Part shown: in pieces, positions 1 to 9,037 of the stretch | Position numbering within the stretch: the stretch's first letter is position 1 | How the letters are laid out: each line of letters starts with the position of its first letter | Source: Gammaproteobacteria bacterium | Lineage (GTDB): Bacteria > Pseudomonadota > Gammaproteobacteria > SZUA-152 | Direction: 5' to 3' | DNA: 45,157 nucleotides | Assembly: GCA_022627515.1 (NCBI GenBank) | Contig: JAKEGK010000063.1 | Location: forward strand, 1 to 45,157 | Position numbers and translations under genes: made by a program | Notes under the pieces: model-generated | Database searches by the model: none | What the model was told of the DNA's origin: nothing | The model's input: only the letters and a program-made list of their open reading frames with translations

Positions 1-74
1 AGATGACAACTGACATTGCTCAGCGCTTCATGACCGCCGGCATACCGCTTGGAAACATTGACCAGCTTGATCAT
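1..74 (-). CDS. ftsE: FtsE, N-terminal fragment (cell-division ABC ATPase)
   Basis: Read on the minus strand from the ATG at 74-72, the edge of the window encodes the first 24 residues of an FtsE-like protein: it begins MIKLVNVSKRYAGGHEALSN, the characteristic start of FtsE (x-VSKRYxGGxEAL). FtsE is the cytoplasmic ATPase partner of FtsX and controls septal peptidoglycan hydrolases. Its start overlaps the stop of ftsY (ATGA), as in the common ftsY-ftsE-ftsX operon, so translation is probably coupled. The gene runs out of the window, so the Walker motifs are not visible. Identification rests on these residues and the ftsY context. Confidence 0.85.
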   Translation of the reverse strand, partial: MIKLVNVSKRYAGGHEALSNVSCH

Positions 75-1114
75 GAGTTGGCGGACTCGTGCTCCAGTAA
101 TGCATTAACAAAATCCCAGGCGTTAAAATCCCGCAGATCATCAATGCCTTCACCAATACCAATATAGCGGATGGGTATGCCCAGTTGTTTCGCGATGGCG
201 AATATCACCCCGCCTTTGGCCGTGCCATCCAGCTTGGTCAGCGCCACGCCTGAAACCGCCACCGCTTCATGAAACTGTCTGGCCTGGATCACCGCGTTTT
301 GTCCGATACCGGCATCCAGCACAATCATGACTTCGTGCGGCGCCGCGGGGTCCAGCTTGGACATGACACGCCGCACTTTTTTTAACTCTTCCATTAAATT
401 GGACTGGGTATGCAGCCGGCCCGCGGTATCGGCAATCAACACATCAATGCTCCGGGCTTGCGCCGCCTGCAAGGCATCGAATATCACCGAAGCGGAATCG
501 GCGCCGGCATGCTGGGCGATAACAGGGATCCCGTTGCGCTTTCCCCACTCCTGCAATTGTTCAACAGCGGCCGCACGAAAAGTGTCACCGGCGGCGAGCA
601 TCACGCTGCGTCCTTCGCTTTGAAACCGTTTCGCCAGTTTGCCTATGGTGGTGGTCTTGCCCGCGCCGTTAATACCGACCATGAGAATCACAAATGGTTT
701 GCCGGATTGCGGGATCTGCAGGGGTTGACTTACCGGCTCCAGAATGGCGCACATGTCTTCGGCCAGGGCGCGGAACAGCGTATCGGCATCACTTAATTGA
801 TTGCGCTTTAAGCGTTGAGTAAGGTCATCGATGATTGCCTGGGTAGCTTCTATTCCTACGTCGGCGGTTAACAACAGTGCTTCGATTTCTTCCAATACTT
901 CAGCATCAATGGCTTTTTTGCCGAGCACAAGGTTAGCAACGCCATCGGTTAAGCCGCTGCGCGTACGTTTTAATCCCTGCGCCAGGCGTGCGAAAATTCC
1001 GGGTTTAACTACGGACACTTCGGCTTGTGACGGGATATTTTCCGAATTTACAGCCGGTGGCGTTGCGTTTTTATCGCCCGGCTTGCCGGATTTGTTCTTT
1101 CTGAAACCAAACAT
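71..1114 (-). CDS. ftsY: FtsY, signal recognition particle receptor GTPase
   Basis: FtsY is the membrane-associated GTPase that docks SRP-ribosome complexes at the Sec/YidC translocon. The protein has the NG domain: P-loop GINGAGKTTTIGKLA, DTAGRLHTQSNLMEEL (G3) and TKLDGTAKGG (G4), preceded by a helical N domain and a short charged leader. I place the start at the ATG at 1114 (MFGFRKNKSG, a usual FtsY beginning). An in-frame ATG at 1132 would add six residues, and neither has a clear ribosome-binding site. The acidic A domain is short, giving about 347 residues. It overlaps ftsE by four bases. The divergent gene upstream is an M16 peptidase, an arrangement also seen around ftsY in Pseudomonas. 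Confidence 0.96.
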   Translation of the reverse strand: MFGFRKNKSGKPGDKNATPPAVNSENIPSQAEVSVVKPGIFARLAQGLKRTRSGLTDGVANLVLGKKAIDAEVLEEIEALLLTADVGIEATQAIIDDLTQRLKRNQLSDADTLFRALAEDMCAILEPVSQPLQIPQSGKPFVILMVGINGAGKTTTIGKLAKRFQSEGRSVMLAAGDTFRAAAVEQLQEWGKRNGIPVIAQHAGADSASVIFDALQAAQARSIDVLIADTAGRLHTQSNLMEELKKVRRVMSKLDPAAPHEVMIVLDAGIGQNAVIQARQFHEAVAVSGVALTKLDGTAKGGVIFAIAKQLGIPIRYIGIGEGIDDLRDFNAWDFVNALLEHESANS

Positions 1115-1411
1115 TAGTTCTGACTGTCTCATCTAGCGGTGCGGGAAGTCACCGCAATATTTGAAGGATAATACGCGCTATACATCACTACCCGTATTTT
1201 GCAAGTTGGAATTGTAACGAAAAAAGCTCACAGTATCGCGCATATTTTTTGCAAATCCATTGAATAAATCCGGCATCGGCATTGAATTTTTTGCCCTGTG
1301 ACACGATTTCTGACACGATCGGCAATTCCCGGTATTTAACCTAAAAAGCTCATTAATAAACACGCTGTCACTGATTCCATAACCATTAACCTGGAAAAAG
1401 AGAGAAATTAC
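1115..1411. promoter_or_regulatory. Divergent intergenic region ftsY / M16 peptidase
   Basis: These ~297 bases separate divergently transcribed ftsY and the M16 lipoprotein gene and should carry both promoters. I see a short direct repeat, TGACACGAT twice with three bases between (about 1299-1319), and a purine-rich GAGAG about eight bases before the M16 ATG as its ribosome-binding site. No hexamer pair is convincing, so no exact promoter is called. A 189-residue minus-strand open frame overlapping the peptidase start has no protein-like features. Confidence 0.3.
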
Positions 1412-2902
1412 ATGACCAGAAGTCAATTTTGGAAAACAGCCACTTGGATTGCACTGTATTCCGCCATCCTGGCGGGATGCGCTACCGGCTCCGCGCAGCA
1501 ACCAGCCGGAAACAGTACCGGAACTTCCGCGACGCAAGATAAAAGCCCGGCGGCTGTGGCAACCGGCACGGAGGAAACTGGAAAAACGGCGAATCCGCGC
1601 GTTCACGAATTCAGACTGGACAACGGCTTGAAAATTCTCGTTAAGCAGGACAGCCGCGCGCCGGTCGTCGTATCGCAAGTCTGGTATAAAGCCGGTAGCA
1701 GTTATGAACAAAACGGCACCACCGGTGTCGCCCATGTACTGGAGCATATGATGTTCAAGGGAACCGATAAATATGGTCCCAACGAATTTTCCAGAATCAT
1801 TTCCGAAAACGGCGGCAGTGAAAATGCGTTCACGGGCCAGGATTACACTGCTTACTTCCAGCAGCTAGAAAAAAGCCGTTTGCCGATCGCCATGGAACTG
1901 GAGGCCGACCGCATGGCTAACCTGAATTTGAGCGCCGAAGAATTCGGTAAGGAAATTCAGGTGGTTATGGAAGAACGGCGCATGCGCACCGATGACAACC
2001 CTAAAGCCAAAACCTACGAATTATTTCTGGCAACTGCCTACACCAACAGTCCATATCATCATCCCATTATTGGCTGGATGAATGACCTGAAAAACATGAC
2101 GGTTGAAGACGCTCAAAAATGGTACAACGACTGGTATGCGCCCAACAATGCCACACTTGTGGTGGCGGGCGATGTGGATCCTGGCCAGGTGCTGGCTCTG
2201 GCTAAGGAACATTATGGAAGAATACCCCCGGCGAAAGTGCCGAAACTCAAGCCGCAACAGGAAGTGGTACAAAACGGCGTGCGGCGTATCGTGGTAAAAG
2301 AGCCGGCACAACTGCCCTATTTGCTTATGGGCTATAAGGTACCCGTTATTAAAACCGCCGAGCTTGAGTGGGAACCCTATGCCCTGGAGATGCTGGCTCA
2401 TGTCCTGGATGGCAGTGACAGCTCGCGCTTCACCCGGGATCTAATCCGGGGCAAAGCCATGGCCGCCAGCATTGGCGCGGGATATGACTTGTTCAGCCGC
2501 ATGGATGAGTTGTTCCTGTTCGATTCAACGCCGGCGCAAGGATTTACGGTAGCGGATCTGGAAAAGGAAATTCGCGCCCAGATTGAACGATTAAAAACCG
2601 AATTGGTGACCGAAAAGGAACTGGAACGCATCAAGAACCAGGTGGTTGCCAGCAAAATTTACGAACAGGATTCCATTTTCTATCAGGCGATGCAAATGGG
2701 AACCCTGGAGACAGTCGGTCTTGACTGGAGATTAACGGACGAGTTTGTCGACCGCTTCCGCACTGTCACCGCCGAGCAAGTGCAGCAGGTGGCGCAAAAA
2801 TACCTGATCGATGAACGGCTCACCGTTGCCGTACTGGATCCCCAACCTATCAATCCCAAATCAATTGCCAGCAATCACGGGGGAGCCCCACATGCGCAAT
2901 AA
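1412..2902 (+). CDS. M16 family zinc metallopeptidase, lipoprotein
   Basis: The 496-residue protein begins with a signal peptide ending in the lipobox ILAGC (Cys23), so it should be a lipoprotein, followed by a Ser/Thr/Ala-rich linker and an M16 (pitrilysin/processing-peptidase-like) fold. The inverted zinc motif HVLEH is at residues 108-112 and the third ligand candidate Glu188 lies 76 residues further on, the classical HxxEH-x76-E arrangement. The downstream gene is a second M16 protein without a zinc site, overlapping by 11 bases. Such pairs usually form heterodimers in which this subunit is catalytic. An equivalent pair lies next to ftsY in Pseudomonas. The substrate is unknown; periplasmic peptides are likely. 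An AGAGAGAAA stretch ahead of the ATG supports the start. Confidence 0.93.
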   Translation: MTRSQFWKTATWIALYSAILAGCATGSAQQPAGNSTGTSATQDKSPAAVATGTEETGKTANPRVHEFRLDNGLKILVKQDSRAPVVVSQVWYKAGSSYEQNGTTGVAHVLEHMMFKGTDKYGPNEFSRIISENGGSENAFTGQDYTAYFQQLEKSRLPIAMELEADRMANLNLSAEEFGKEIQVVMEERRMRTDDNPKAKTYELFLATAYTNSPYHHPIIGWMNDLKNMTVEDAQKWYNDWYAPNNATLVVAGDVDPGQVLALAKEHYGRIPPAKVPKLKPQQEVVQNGVRRIVVKEPAQLPYLLMGYKVPVIKTAELEWEPYALEMLAHVLDGSDSSRFTRDLIRGKAMAASIGAGYDLFSRMDELFLFDSTPAQGFTVADLEKEIRAQIERLKTELVTEKELERIKNQVVASKIYEQDSIFYQAMQMGTLETVGLDWRLTDEFVDRFRTVTAEQVQQVAQKYLIDERLTVAVLDPQPINPKSIASNHGGAPHAQ

Positions 2903-4190
2903 ATTATTTCTGATAATTGGCCTGCTGATTTTAAGCCCGCCACTGCTGGCGGCCGTCAACATTCAACACTGGACAACTCCCAATGGCGCCCGGGTATATT
3001 TTGTGGCCGCTCCGGAATTACCCATCGTTGATTTACAGATTATTTTCGATGCGGGAGCCGCTCGTGACAAAAACAAGGCCGGCACTGCCCTGCTCACCAA
3101 TGCATTGTTAGCCGAAGGCGCCGGCGATCTCAACGCCGACCAGATCTCCGAACGTTTTGACGAGCTGGGCGCCCAATTCAGCAATGAGGCTCAGCGGGAC
3201 ATGGCAAACCTGACATTACGCAGCCTGTCCGACGAAAAAGTTCTGACCCCGGCGCTGGAGACACTGGCGCTGGTGCTGACCAAACCCGCGTTTCCCAACG
3301 ATGCCTTTGAACGGGAACGCAAACGCATGCTTATCGGCATTGAACAGCGCAAGCAATCACCGGATGCATTGGCCGACGAAGCCTTCTACAAAGCCGTGTT
3401 TAAAACACATCCTTACGCGGTGATGCCATCCGGCTATGAAAACACTGTGAACACCCTGACGCTCAATGATCTGAAAGCGTTTTATCAACGTTACTACGTG
3501 GCGTCCAACGCGGTCATCGCGATTGTTGGTGATCTGGACCGCGGCAAGGCCGAACGGATTGCTTCAAACTTGGTTGCTCAACTGCCCAAAGGCGATCCAG
3601 CGGAAAAACTGCCGGATGTCGCCAATCTGACCCGGGAGGAAATCATCAAGCTCGAACACCCGTCGGCGCAAACCCATATCATTTTGGGTCAGCCGGGTAT
3701 ACAACGCGATGATCCGGACTATTTCACCTTGTATGTCGGCAACCACATCCTGGGGGGCAGCGGCCTGGTCGCCCGCCTGAGTAACGAAATCCGCGAGAAA
3801 CGCGGTCTGGCGTATAGCACATATAGTTATTTTTTACCCATGCGTAAAAGCGGTCCGTTCCAGATCGGCTTGCAAACCCGCACCGATCAGGCTGAAGAAG
3901 CGCTGACCGTCGTCCGGGAAACCCTGAAAATTTTTATCGAAAAAGGGCCTACTGATGAAGAACTCATCGCGTCGAAAAAGAACATTACCGGCGGTTTTCC
4001 GCTGCGCATCTCCAGCAATAAAAAGATATTGGGATACATCGGCATGATCGGCTTTTATGGCCTGCCCCTCGACTACCTGGATACCTTCAATGACAAAATT
4101 CAGACGGTTACAGCGGCCGGCATTCAGGACGCCTTCAAGCGCCGGGTTGATCCCGGCAAAATGATCACCGTGCTGGTCGGCAAGCAGTAA
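2892..4190 (+). CDS. M16 family protein without zinc motif (partner subunit)
   Basis: I start this gene at the ATG at 2892 rather than further upstream, because it opens directly into a signal peptide (MRNKLFLIIGLLILSPPLLA, cleavage before AVN) and gives 432 residues. The fold is M16: an N-terminal half with the conserved LLTNALLAEGAG stretch where the zinc motif should be, and a C-terminal half with RLSNEIREKRGLAYSTYSYF, the Arg/Tyr substrate-binding element of the family. No HxxEH exists, so it should be non-catalytic. It overlaps the catalytic M16 gene by 11 bases in another frame, so the two are co-translated and probably form a periplasmic heterodimer. A strong hairpin follows the stop. 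Confidence 0.92.
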   Translation: MRNKLFLIIGLLILSPPLLAAVNIQHWTTPNGARVYFVAAPELPIVDLQIIFDAGAARDKNKAGTALLTNALLAEGAGDLNADQISERFDELGAQFSNEAQRDMANLTLRSLSDEKVLTPALETLALVLTKPAFPNDAFERERKRMLIGIEQRKQSPDALADEAFYKAVFKTHPYAVMPSGYENTVNTLTLNDLKAFYQRYYVASNAVIAIVGDLDRGKAERIASNLVAQLPKGDPAEKLPDVANLTREEIIKLEHPSAQTHIILGQPGIQRDDPDYFTLYVGNHILGGSGLVARLSNEIREKRGLAYSTYSYFLPMRKSGPFQIGLQTRTDQAEEALTVVRETLKIFIEKGPTDEELIASKKNITGGFPLRISSNKKILGYIGMIGFYGLPLDYLDTFNDKIQTVTAAGIQDAFKRRVDPGKMITVLVGKQ

Positions 4191-4202
4191 CGCCATCTCC
4201 CG

Positions 4203-4237
4203 TTCGCAAGGCGCGGCCGCGCGCTGCGCCTTGCGAA
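4203..4237. terminator. Perfect 12-bp hairpin after the M16 pair
   Basis: TTCGCAAGGCGC (4203-4214) and GCGCCTTGCGAA (4226-4237) are exact inverted copies around an 11-base GC-rich loop. It lies 13 bases past the M16 stop and upstream of dut, where a terminator is expected. No T-run follows, so it is either a Rho-assisted or 3'-end-protecting hairpin rather than a textbook intrinsic terminator. Confidence 0.5.
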
Positions 4238-4244
4238 TATCCAA

Positions 4245-4273
4245 TTACCCCTCCCGCAACAAACCGGTATAAT
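4245..4273 (+). promoter_or_regulatory. Candidate sigma-70 promoter of dut
   Basis: A perfect -10 box TATAAT lies at 4268-4273, about 100 bases before dut. A weak -35 (TTACCC, 4245-4250) sits at the ideal 17-base spacing. It lies just after the hairpin ending the M16 operon. The call rests mainly on the -10 match and the position. Confidence 0.4.
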
Positions 4274-4370
4274 ACCCCCGGCCAATTGATTGTCCAAACG
4301 GCCTTAATTTTGTGAAGCGCCAGCAGATTTATTTAACAACCTTTACCATTCAAACAAACCACCGGACGTT

Positions 4371-4826
4371 ATGAAAAAAGTACAACTGAAAATTCTGGAT
4401 GACCGCATCGGCACACATATTCCATTGCCTGAGTACGCCACCGGCGGTTCGGCGGGCATGGACTTGCGCGCCTGCCTTGATGAACCCATTCACCTGCCGC
4501 CGGGCGCAACGGAACTGATTCCCACCGGAATCGCCATTCACATTAATGACCCGGGTCTTGCCGCGGTGTTGTTGCCCCGTTCCGGCCTGGGTCACAAACA
4601 TGGCATTGTACTTGGCAATCTCACCGGGCTGATTGATTCCGACTACCAGGGACAATTGTTTGTCTCGTGCTGGAACCGTGGCCAGACCGGATTTACGGTG
4701 AATCCCGGTGAGCGCATTGCGCAAATGGTGTTTGTGCCGGTGGTGCAGGCCGCATTCGAAATTGTCGCCGAATTTGAAGACAGCACCCGCGGCGCGGGCG
4801 GATTTGGCCATACCGGACGCCATTAA
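4371..4826 (+). CDS. dut: dUTP pyrophosphatase (dUTPase)
   Basis: dUTPase hydrolyses dUTP to dUMP and pyrophosphate, keeping uracil out of DNA and feeding dTMP synthesis. The 151-residue trimeric-type protein shows the family motifs in order: GSAGMDLRA, the [15 protein letters not shown] loop, GLIDSDYQG with the catalytic Asp, [12 protein letters not shown], and the C-terminal motif [12 protein letters not shown] that closes on the nucleotide. In Pseudomonas the order is coaBC-dut-algC-argB; here coaBC is absent upstream and the M16 pair takes its place. A 160-base spacer with competing hairpins separates it from algC. Confidence 0.97.
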   Translation: MKKVQLKILDDRIGTHIPLPEYATGGSAGMDLRACLDEPIHLPPGATELIPTGIAIHINDPGLAAVLLPRSGLGHKHGIVLGNLTGLIDSDYQGQLFVSCWNRGQTGFTVNPGERIAQMVFVPVVQAAFEIVAEFEDSTRGAGGFGHTGRH

Positions 4827-4864
4827 GCACAGCCGCCAGTATTTTTTGTGGTGGATTATTGTTA

Positions 4865-4973
4865 ATGAGAAAGCGGCTATCTGTTTTATAAGTCAAGTTT
4901 CGGAGTTCATTTCCATGGCATAACGGCAGAGCGCGGTAAAACTACGCGCTCCGAAACTTGAGTTACAATTTTT
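4865..4973 (+). promoter_or_regulatory. dut-algC leader with two mutually exclusive hairpins
   Basis: TCAAGTTTCGGAG (4893-4905) is an exact inverted copy of CTCCGAAACTTGA (4949-4961), a 13-bp long-range stem. Inside it GAGCGCG (4929-4935) pairs with CGCGCTC (4945-4951) around a 9-base loop. Both stems need bases 4949-4951, so they cannot both form completely. A run of five T follows at about 4969-4973. An eight-codon open frame, ATG at 4865 to TAA at 4891, stops one base before the first arm. The geometry resembles an attenuator or translational switch for algC, but the peptide frame has no good ribosome-binding site and could be chance. Confidence 0.4.
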
Positions 4974-4987
4974 ATATCGGGAACTAC

Positions 4988-6385
4988 ATGTCTACACAAT
5001 TTAAAAATACACCCATCGATCCTTCCATATTCAAGGCTTACGACATCCGCGGCATCGTCAATCAAACACTGACCGAAGACGCCATTTACCAGATTGGCCT
5101 CGCGTTTGGCAGTGAAGCCGCGGCGCGCGGTGAACAGAAAATTTATGTGGGCCGCGACGGCCGCCTCTCCGGGCCGGTGTTGCTCAACGCGTTTACGCAA
5201 GGCCTGCTCGGCAGCGGCCGGGATGTGGTGGACGTCGGCATGGCGCCCACCCCGGTGCTTTATTTCGCGGCTTATCAAATGGGTACCGGTTCCGGTGTAA
5301 TGCTGACCGGCAGCCACAATCCACCTGATTACAACGGTTTGAAAATGGTGATTGGCGGGACCACCTTGTCGGGCGGTGATATTCAGGCGTTGCGCCTACG
5401 CATCGAAGCTAAAAACCTGATCAGTGGATCAGGAAAATACGAAACGCAGGATGTTGTGCAACAATATATCGAACGCGTGACGAGTGATGTCAAGCTGGCG
5501 CGCAAGATGAAAGTCATCGCCGATTGCGGCAATGGCGTACCCGGCGCGGTGGCGCCCAAACTGCTGCGCGCACTGGGGTGCGAGGTGACAGAAATGTATT
5601 GCGATGTGGACGGCAACTTTCCCAATCATCATCCTGATCCCAGCAAACCCGAGAACCTGGAAGATCTAAAAGACGCCCTGGCCGCCGGCGGCGCCGATAT
5701 CGGCCTGGCGTTTGACGGCGATGGTGACCGGCTGGGCGTCATCACACCGCAAGGGGAAATCATCTGGGCGGACCGGCAACTAATGCTCTACGCCCGCGAC
5801 ATTCTGGCGCGCAATCCGGGCGGTGACATTATTTTTGATATCAAATGCACGACCAAACTGCCCATGGTCATTAAGGAAGCGGGCGGCAATCCCATCATGT
5901 GGAAAACCGGCCACTCCTTTATCAAGGCCAAACTCAGGGAAACCGGCGCCCTGTTAGCGGGCGAAATGAGCGGCCATATTTTTTTCAAGGAACGCTGGTA
6001 CGGTTTTGACGACGCTCTTTACACCGCGGCGCGGTTGCTGGAAATTTTATCCAGGGACCCGCGCCCCGCCACGCAGATATTCGGCGAATTGCCTGACAGC
6101 GTGAACACGCCTGAACTCAACCTCAACATGGCCGAAGGCGAACATTTCAAGCTGATTAAAAAGCTGGTGGATAACGCCAAATTTGCCGGCGCCAGGCTGA
6201 CGACCATTGACGGCGTGCGCGCGGACTGGGACGATGGCTTCGGACTGGTGCGCGCGTCCAACACCACGCCCTGCCTGGTCTTCCGCTTTGAAGGTGACAA
6301 TCAGCAGGCATTGGAACGGATCAAGGATGCTTTCCGCCGGCTGGTAAAAGAACAAGCGGATAAAAATGTGCAAATACCGTTTTAA
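4988..6385 (+). CDS. algC: Phosphomannomutase / phosphoglucomutase (AlgC type)
   Basis: This enzyme interconverts mannose-6-P/mannose-1-P and glucose-6-P/glucose-1-P, supplying GDP-mannose and UDP-glucose for exopolysaccharide and LPS. The start is the ATG at 4988 (MSTQFKNTPIDPSIFKAYDI), giving 465 residues, close to the Pseudomonas AlgC length. The open frame extends to a TTG at 4958 inside the hairpin arm, which is unlikely to be used. Motifs: FKAYDIRG, the phosphoserine loop TGSHNPPDYNGLK, the metal loop AFDGDGDRLG, the sugar-binding GEMSGHIFFK and the C-terminal phosphate site RASNTTPCLVFRFE. It precedes argB as in Pseudomonas. Confidence 0.96.
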   Translation: MSTQFKNTPIDPSIFKAYDIRGIVNQTLTEDAIYQIGLAFGSEAAARGEQKIYVGRDGRLSGPVLLNAFTQGLLGSGRDVVDVGMAPTPVLYFAAYQMGTGSGVMLTGSHNPPDYNGLKMVIGGTTLSGGDIQALRLRIEAKNLISGSGKYETQDVVQQYIERVTSDVKLARKMKVIADCGNGVPGAVAPKLLRALGCEVTEMYCDVDGNFPNHHPDPSKPENLEDLKDALAAGGADIGLAFDGDGDRLGVITPQGEIIWADRQLMLYARDILARNPGGDIIFDIKCTTKLPMVIKEAGGNPIMWKTGHSFIKAKLRETGALLAGEMSGHIFFKERWYGFDDALYTAARLLEILSRDPRPATQIFGELPDSVNTPELNLNMAEGEHFKLIKKLVDNAKFAGARLTTIDGVRADWDDGFGLVRASNTTPCLVFRFEGDNQQALERIKDAFRRLVKEQADKNVQIPF

Positions 6386-6423
6386 ATTGTTTTGAACCTA
6401 ACGAATTGAAAATAACAAACTGA

Positions 6424-7347
<924 letters not shown>

Positions 7348-7374
7348 ACCCGTCATCCATATAGGCCGCCAAAC

Positions 7375-8130
7375 TTGCCGGGGCTGGAGCAACTCTTACT
7401 GTTCGTTATCTCGCTGGTGGCCAATATTTTCTCCGCGTTCGCGGGCGGCGGCGCGGGGCTCATCCAGTTTCCCGTCCTGATTTTTCTCGGTTTACCGTTT
7501 GGTATCGCGCTGGCAACGCACAAGATCGCGAGTGTCGCCCTGGGTGTGGGCGCCACCATCCGCAATCTCAGGGAAGGCTCGCTCGACAAACGCCTGGTGC
7601 TCGTCATGTTGCTGTTTGGACTGCCTGGCGTGTTGTTGGGCGCCAACGTGATTTTACTGGCGCCCGGCCGCAGCGCCGAAATTGCCCTGGGTATACTGAC
7701 CGCCGGCCTTGGCCTGTATTCCGTTTTTCAACCGCAATTGGGCCTGGCGAAAAAACCGGTGGAATTTTCCCCGCGCTCACTGCTGACCGGCGGCGTTGTG
7801 CTGTTTGTTATCGGCGTATTGAATGGTTCGTTGACTTCTGGCACCGGCTTGTTTGTTACGTTGTGGCTGGTCAGCTGGTTTGGCCTGGATTACAAACGGG
7901 CGGTGGCGCATACACTGATCCTGGTGGGCCTGTTCTGGAACGGCGCCGGCGCCGGCGCATTGGCCATGCTCTCGGATATCAAATGGTCGTGGCTGCCGGC
8001 GCTGATACTGGGTTCATTGCTGGGTGGTTATATCGGCGCCCATCTTGCCATCGTCAAAGGCAACCAATGGATCAAACGCGCTTACGAAGCCATCACCCTG
8101 ATTGTCGGCATCAAGCTGATTGTTGGTTGA
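7375..8130 (+). CDS. TauE/SafE family sulfite/organo-anion exporter-like permease
   Basis: The 251-residue hydrophobic protein has 7-8 predicted membrane segments and the TauE/SafE signature: an N-terminal hairpin with AFAGGGAGLIQFPVLIFLGLP, then ATHKIASVALGVGATIRN, repeated in the C-terminal half as VLNGSLTSGTGLFVTLWLV and AVAHTLILVG. Members export sulfite, sulfoacetate or other small anions, but the substrate cannot be read here. No ATG is available: the frame opens at the argB stop and the best start is TTG at 7375, with AGG about nine bases upstream. It sits between argB and the convergent pyrE, where Pseudomonas has no permease. Confidence 0.85.
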   Translation: MPGLEQLLLFVISLVANIFSAFAGGGAGLIQFPVLIFLGLPFGIALATHKIASVALGVGATIRNLREGSLDKRLVLVMLLFGLPGVLLGANVILLAPGRSAEIALGILTAGLGLYSVFQPQLGLAKKPVEFSPRSLLTGGVVLFVIGVLNGSLTSGTGLFVTLWLVSWFGLDYKRAVAHTLILVGLFWNGAGAGALAMLSDIKWSWLPALILGSLLGGYIGAHLAIVKGNQWIKRAYEAITLIVGIKLIVG

Positions 8131-8139
8131 ACCTGGATA

Positions 8140-8784
8140 CTAGCGGACACCGTATTTTTCCCGATACGCCTTGATGGCAGCAACACATTGCCGCATATCG
8201 GCCTGCTGTTCGAGATAGTTAATGAGATCTCCCAAACACACGATGCTCACTACCGTGATACCAAACTCTTTTTCCACTTCCTGAATGGCGGTCTTGTCGG
8301 TCTTACCGACTTCCTGGCGGTCGAGCGCGATAATCACACCTGCCGGTGTGGCGCCCTGGGCGTTGATAATATCGATCGACTCGCGCACGGACGTTCCAGC
8401 GGATATCACATCATCGATGATCAGCACCTTGCCCTTTAATGGCGAACCGACAATGATGCCGCCTTCGCCGTGATCTTTTACTTCCTTGCGGTTAAAGGCA
8501 TAGGGAACATCTATTTCATAATCGTTGGCAAGCGCAATCGCCATCGCTGACGCGAGGGGTATGCCCTTATAAGCCGGTCCATAAATCATGTCGAATTTCA
8601 TATTGGAGCGGGTGATGGCCTGCGCATAAAAACTGCCCAGACGCGCCAGGCAGCGCCCGGAATTAAACAAGCCGCTGTTGAAAAAATACGGGCTTTTACG
8701 GCCCGATTTCAGCGTGAAATCGCCGAACTTTAACACCCCGATCTCAATGGCAAAGTCTAAAAATTCTTTTTGATATTTCTCCAT
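8140..8784 (-). CDS. pyrE: Orotate phosphoribosyltransferase
   Basis: PyrE joins orotate to PRPP to make OMP. I start it at the ATG at 8784 ([18 protein letters not shown]), which has GAGGT about ten bases upstream; the frame extends nine codons further without need. The 214-residue protein has the N-terminal orotate hood ([21 protein letters not shown]), [31 protein letters not shown] with the catalytic flexible loop, and the PRPP motif [13 protein letters not shown]. It is divergent from the exonuclease III gene and converges on the TauE-like gene with nine bases between the stops. The pyrE-crc neighbourhood is conserved in Pseudomonas. Confidence 0.97.
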   Translation of the reverse strand: MEKYQKEFLDFAIEIGVLKFGDFTLKSGRKSPYFFNSGLFNSGRCLARLGSFYAQAITRSNMKFDMIYGPAYKGIPLASAMAIALANDYEIDVPYAFNRKEVKDHGEGGIIVGSPLKGKVLIIDDVISAGTSVRESIDIINAQGATPAGVIIALDRQEVGKTDKTAIQEVEKEFGITVVSIVCLGDLINYLEQQADMRQCVAAIKAYREKYGVR

Positions 8785-8936
8785 AACCGGTTTGGACCTC
8801 TCGAATGTCACTGGTTTACTGCTACCGAATTATAATGACGAGCGATTTTACCAGGCATGCCTGATCGCTCAGCTGCATTATAGTCAATTACGCCACCTGA
8901 TCTCCATGGTCCGGCGCAAATACAATCCGGCAATGA

Positions 8937-8965
8937 TAGATCGGACGCCATTAATTCAGTATGAT
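8937..8965 (+). promoter_or_regulatory. Possible promoter for exonuclease III gene
   Basis: In the 253-base spacer between divergent pyrE and the exonuclease gene, TATGAT (8960-8965) resembles a -10 box, about 70 bases before the start. The -35 position at 17-base spacing (TAGATC) is a poor match. On the opposite strand TATAAT occurs twice in this spacer and could serve pyrE. Confidence 0.25.
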
Positions 8966-9037
8966 ACGGCTTCTAGTACAAACGCCACCGTTCACTCGTA
9001 ATTTTTTTACTATTAAATAAAAGAACAGAATCCGCCA

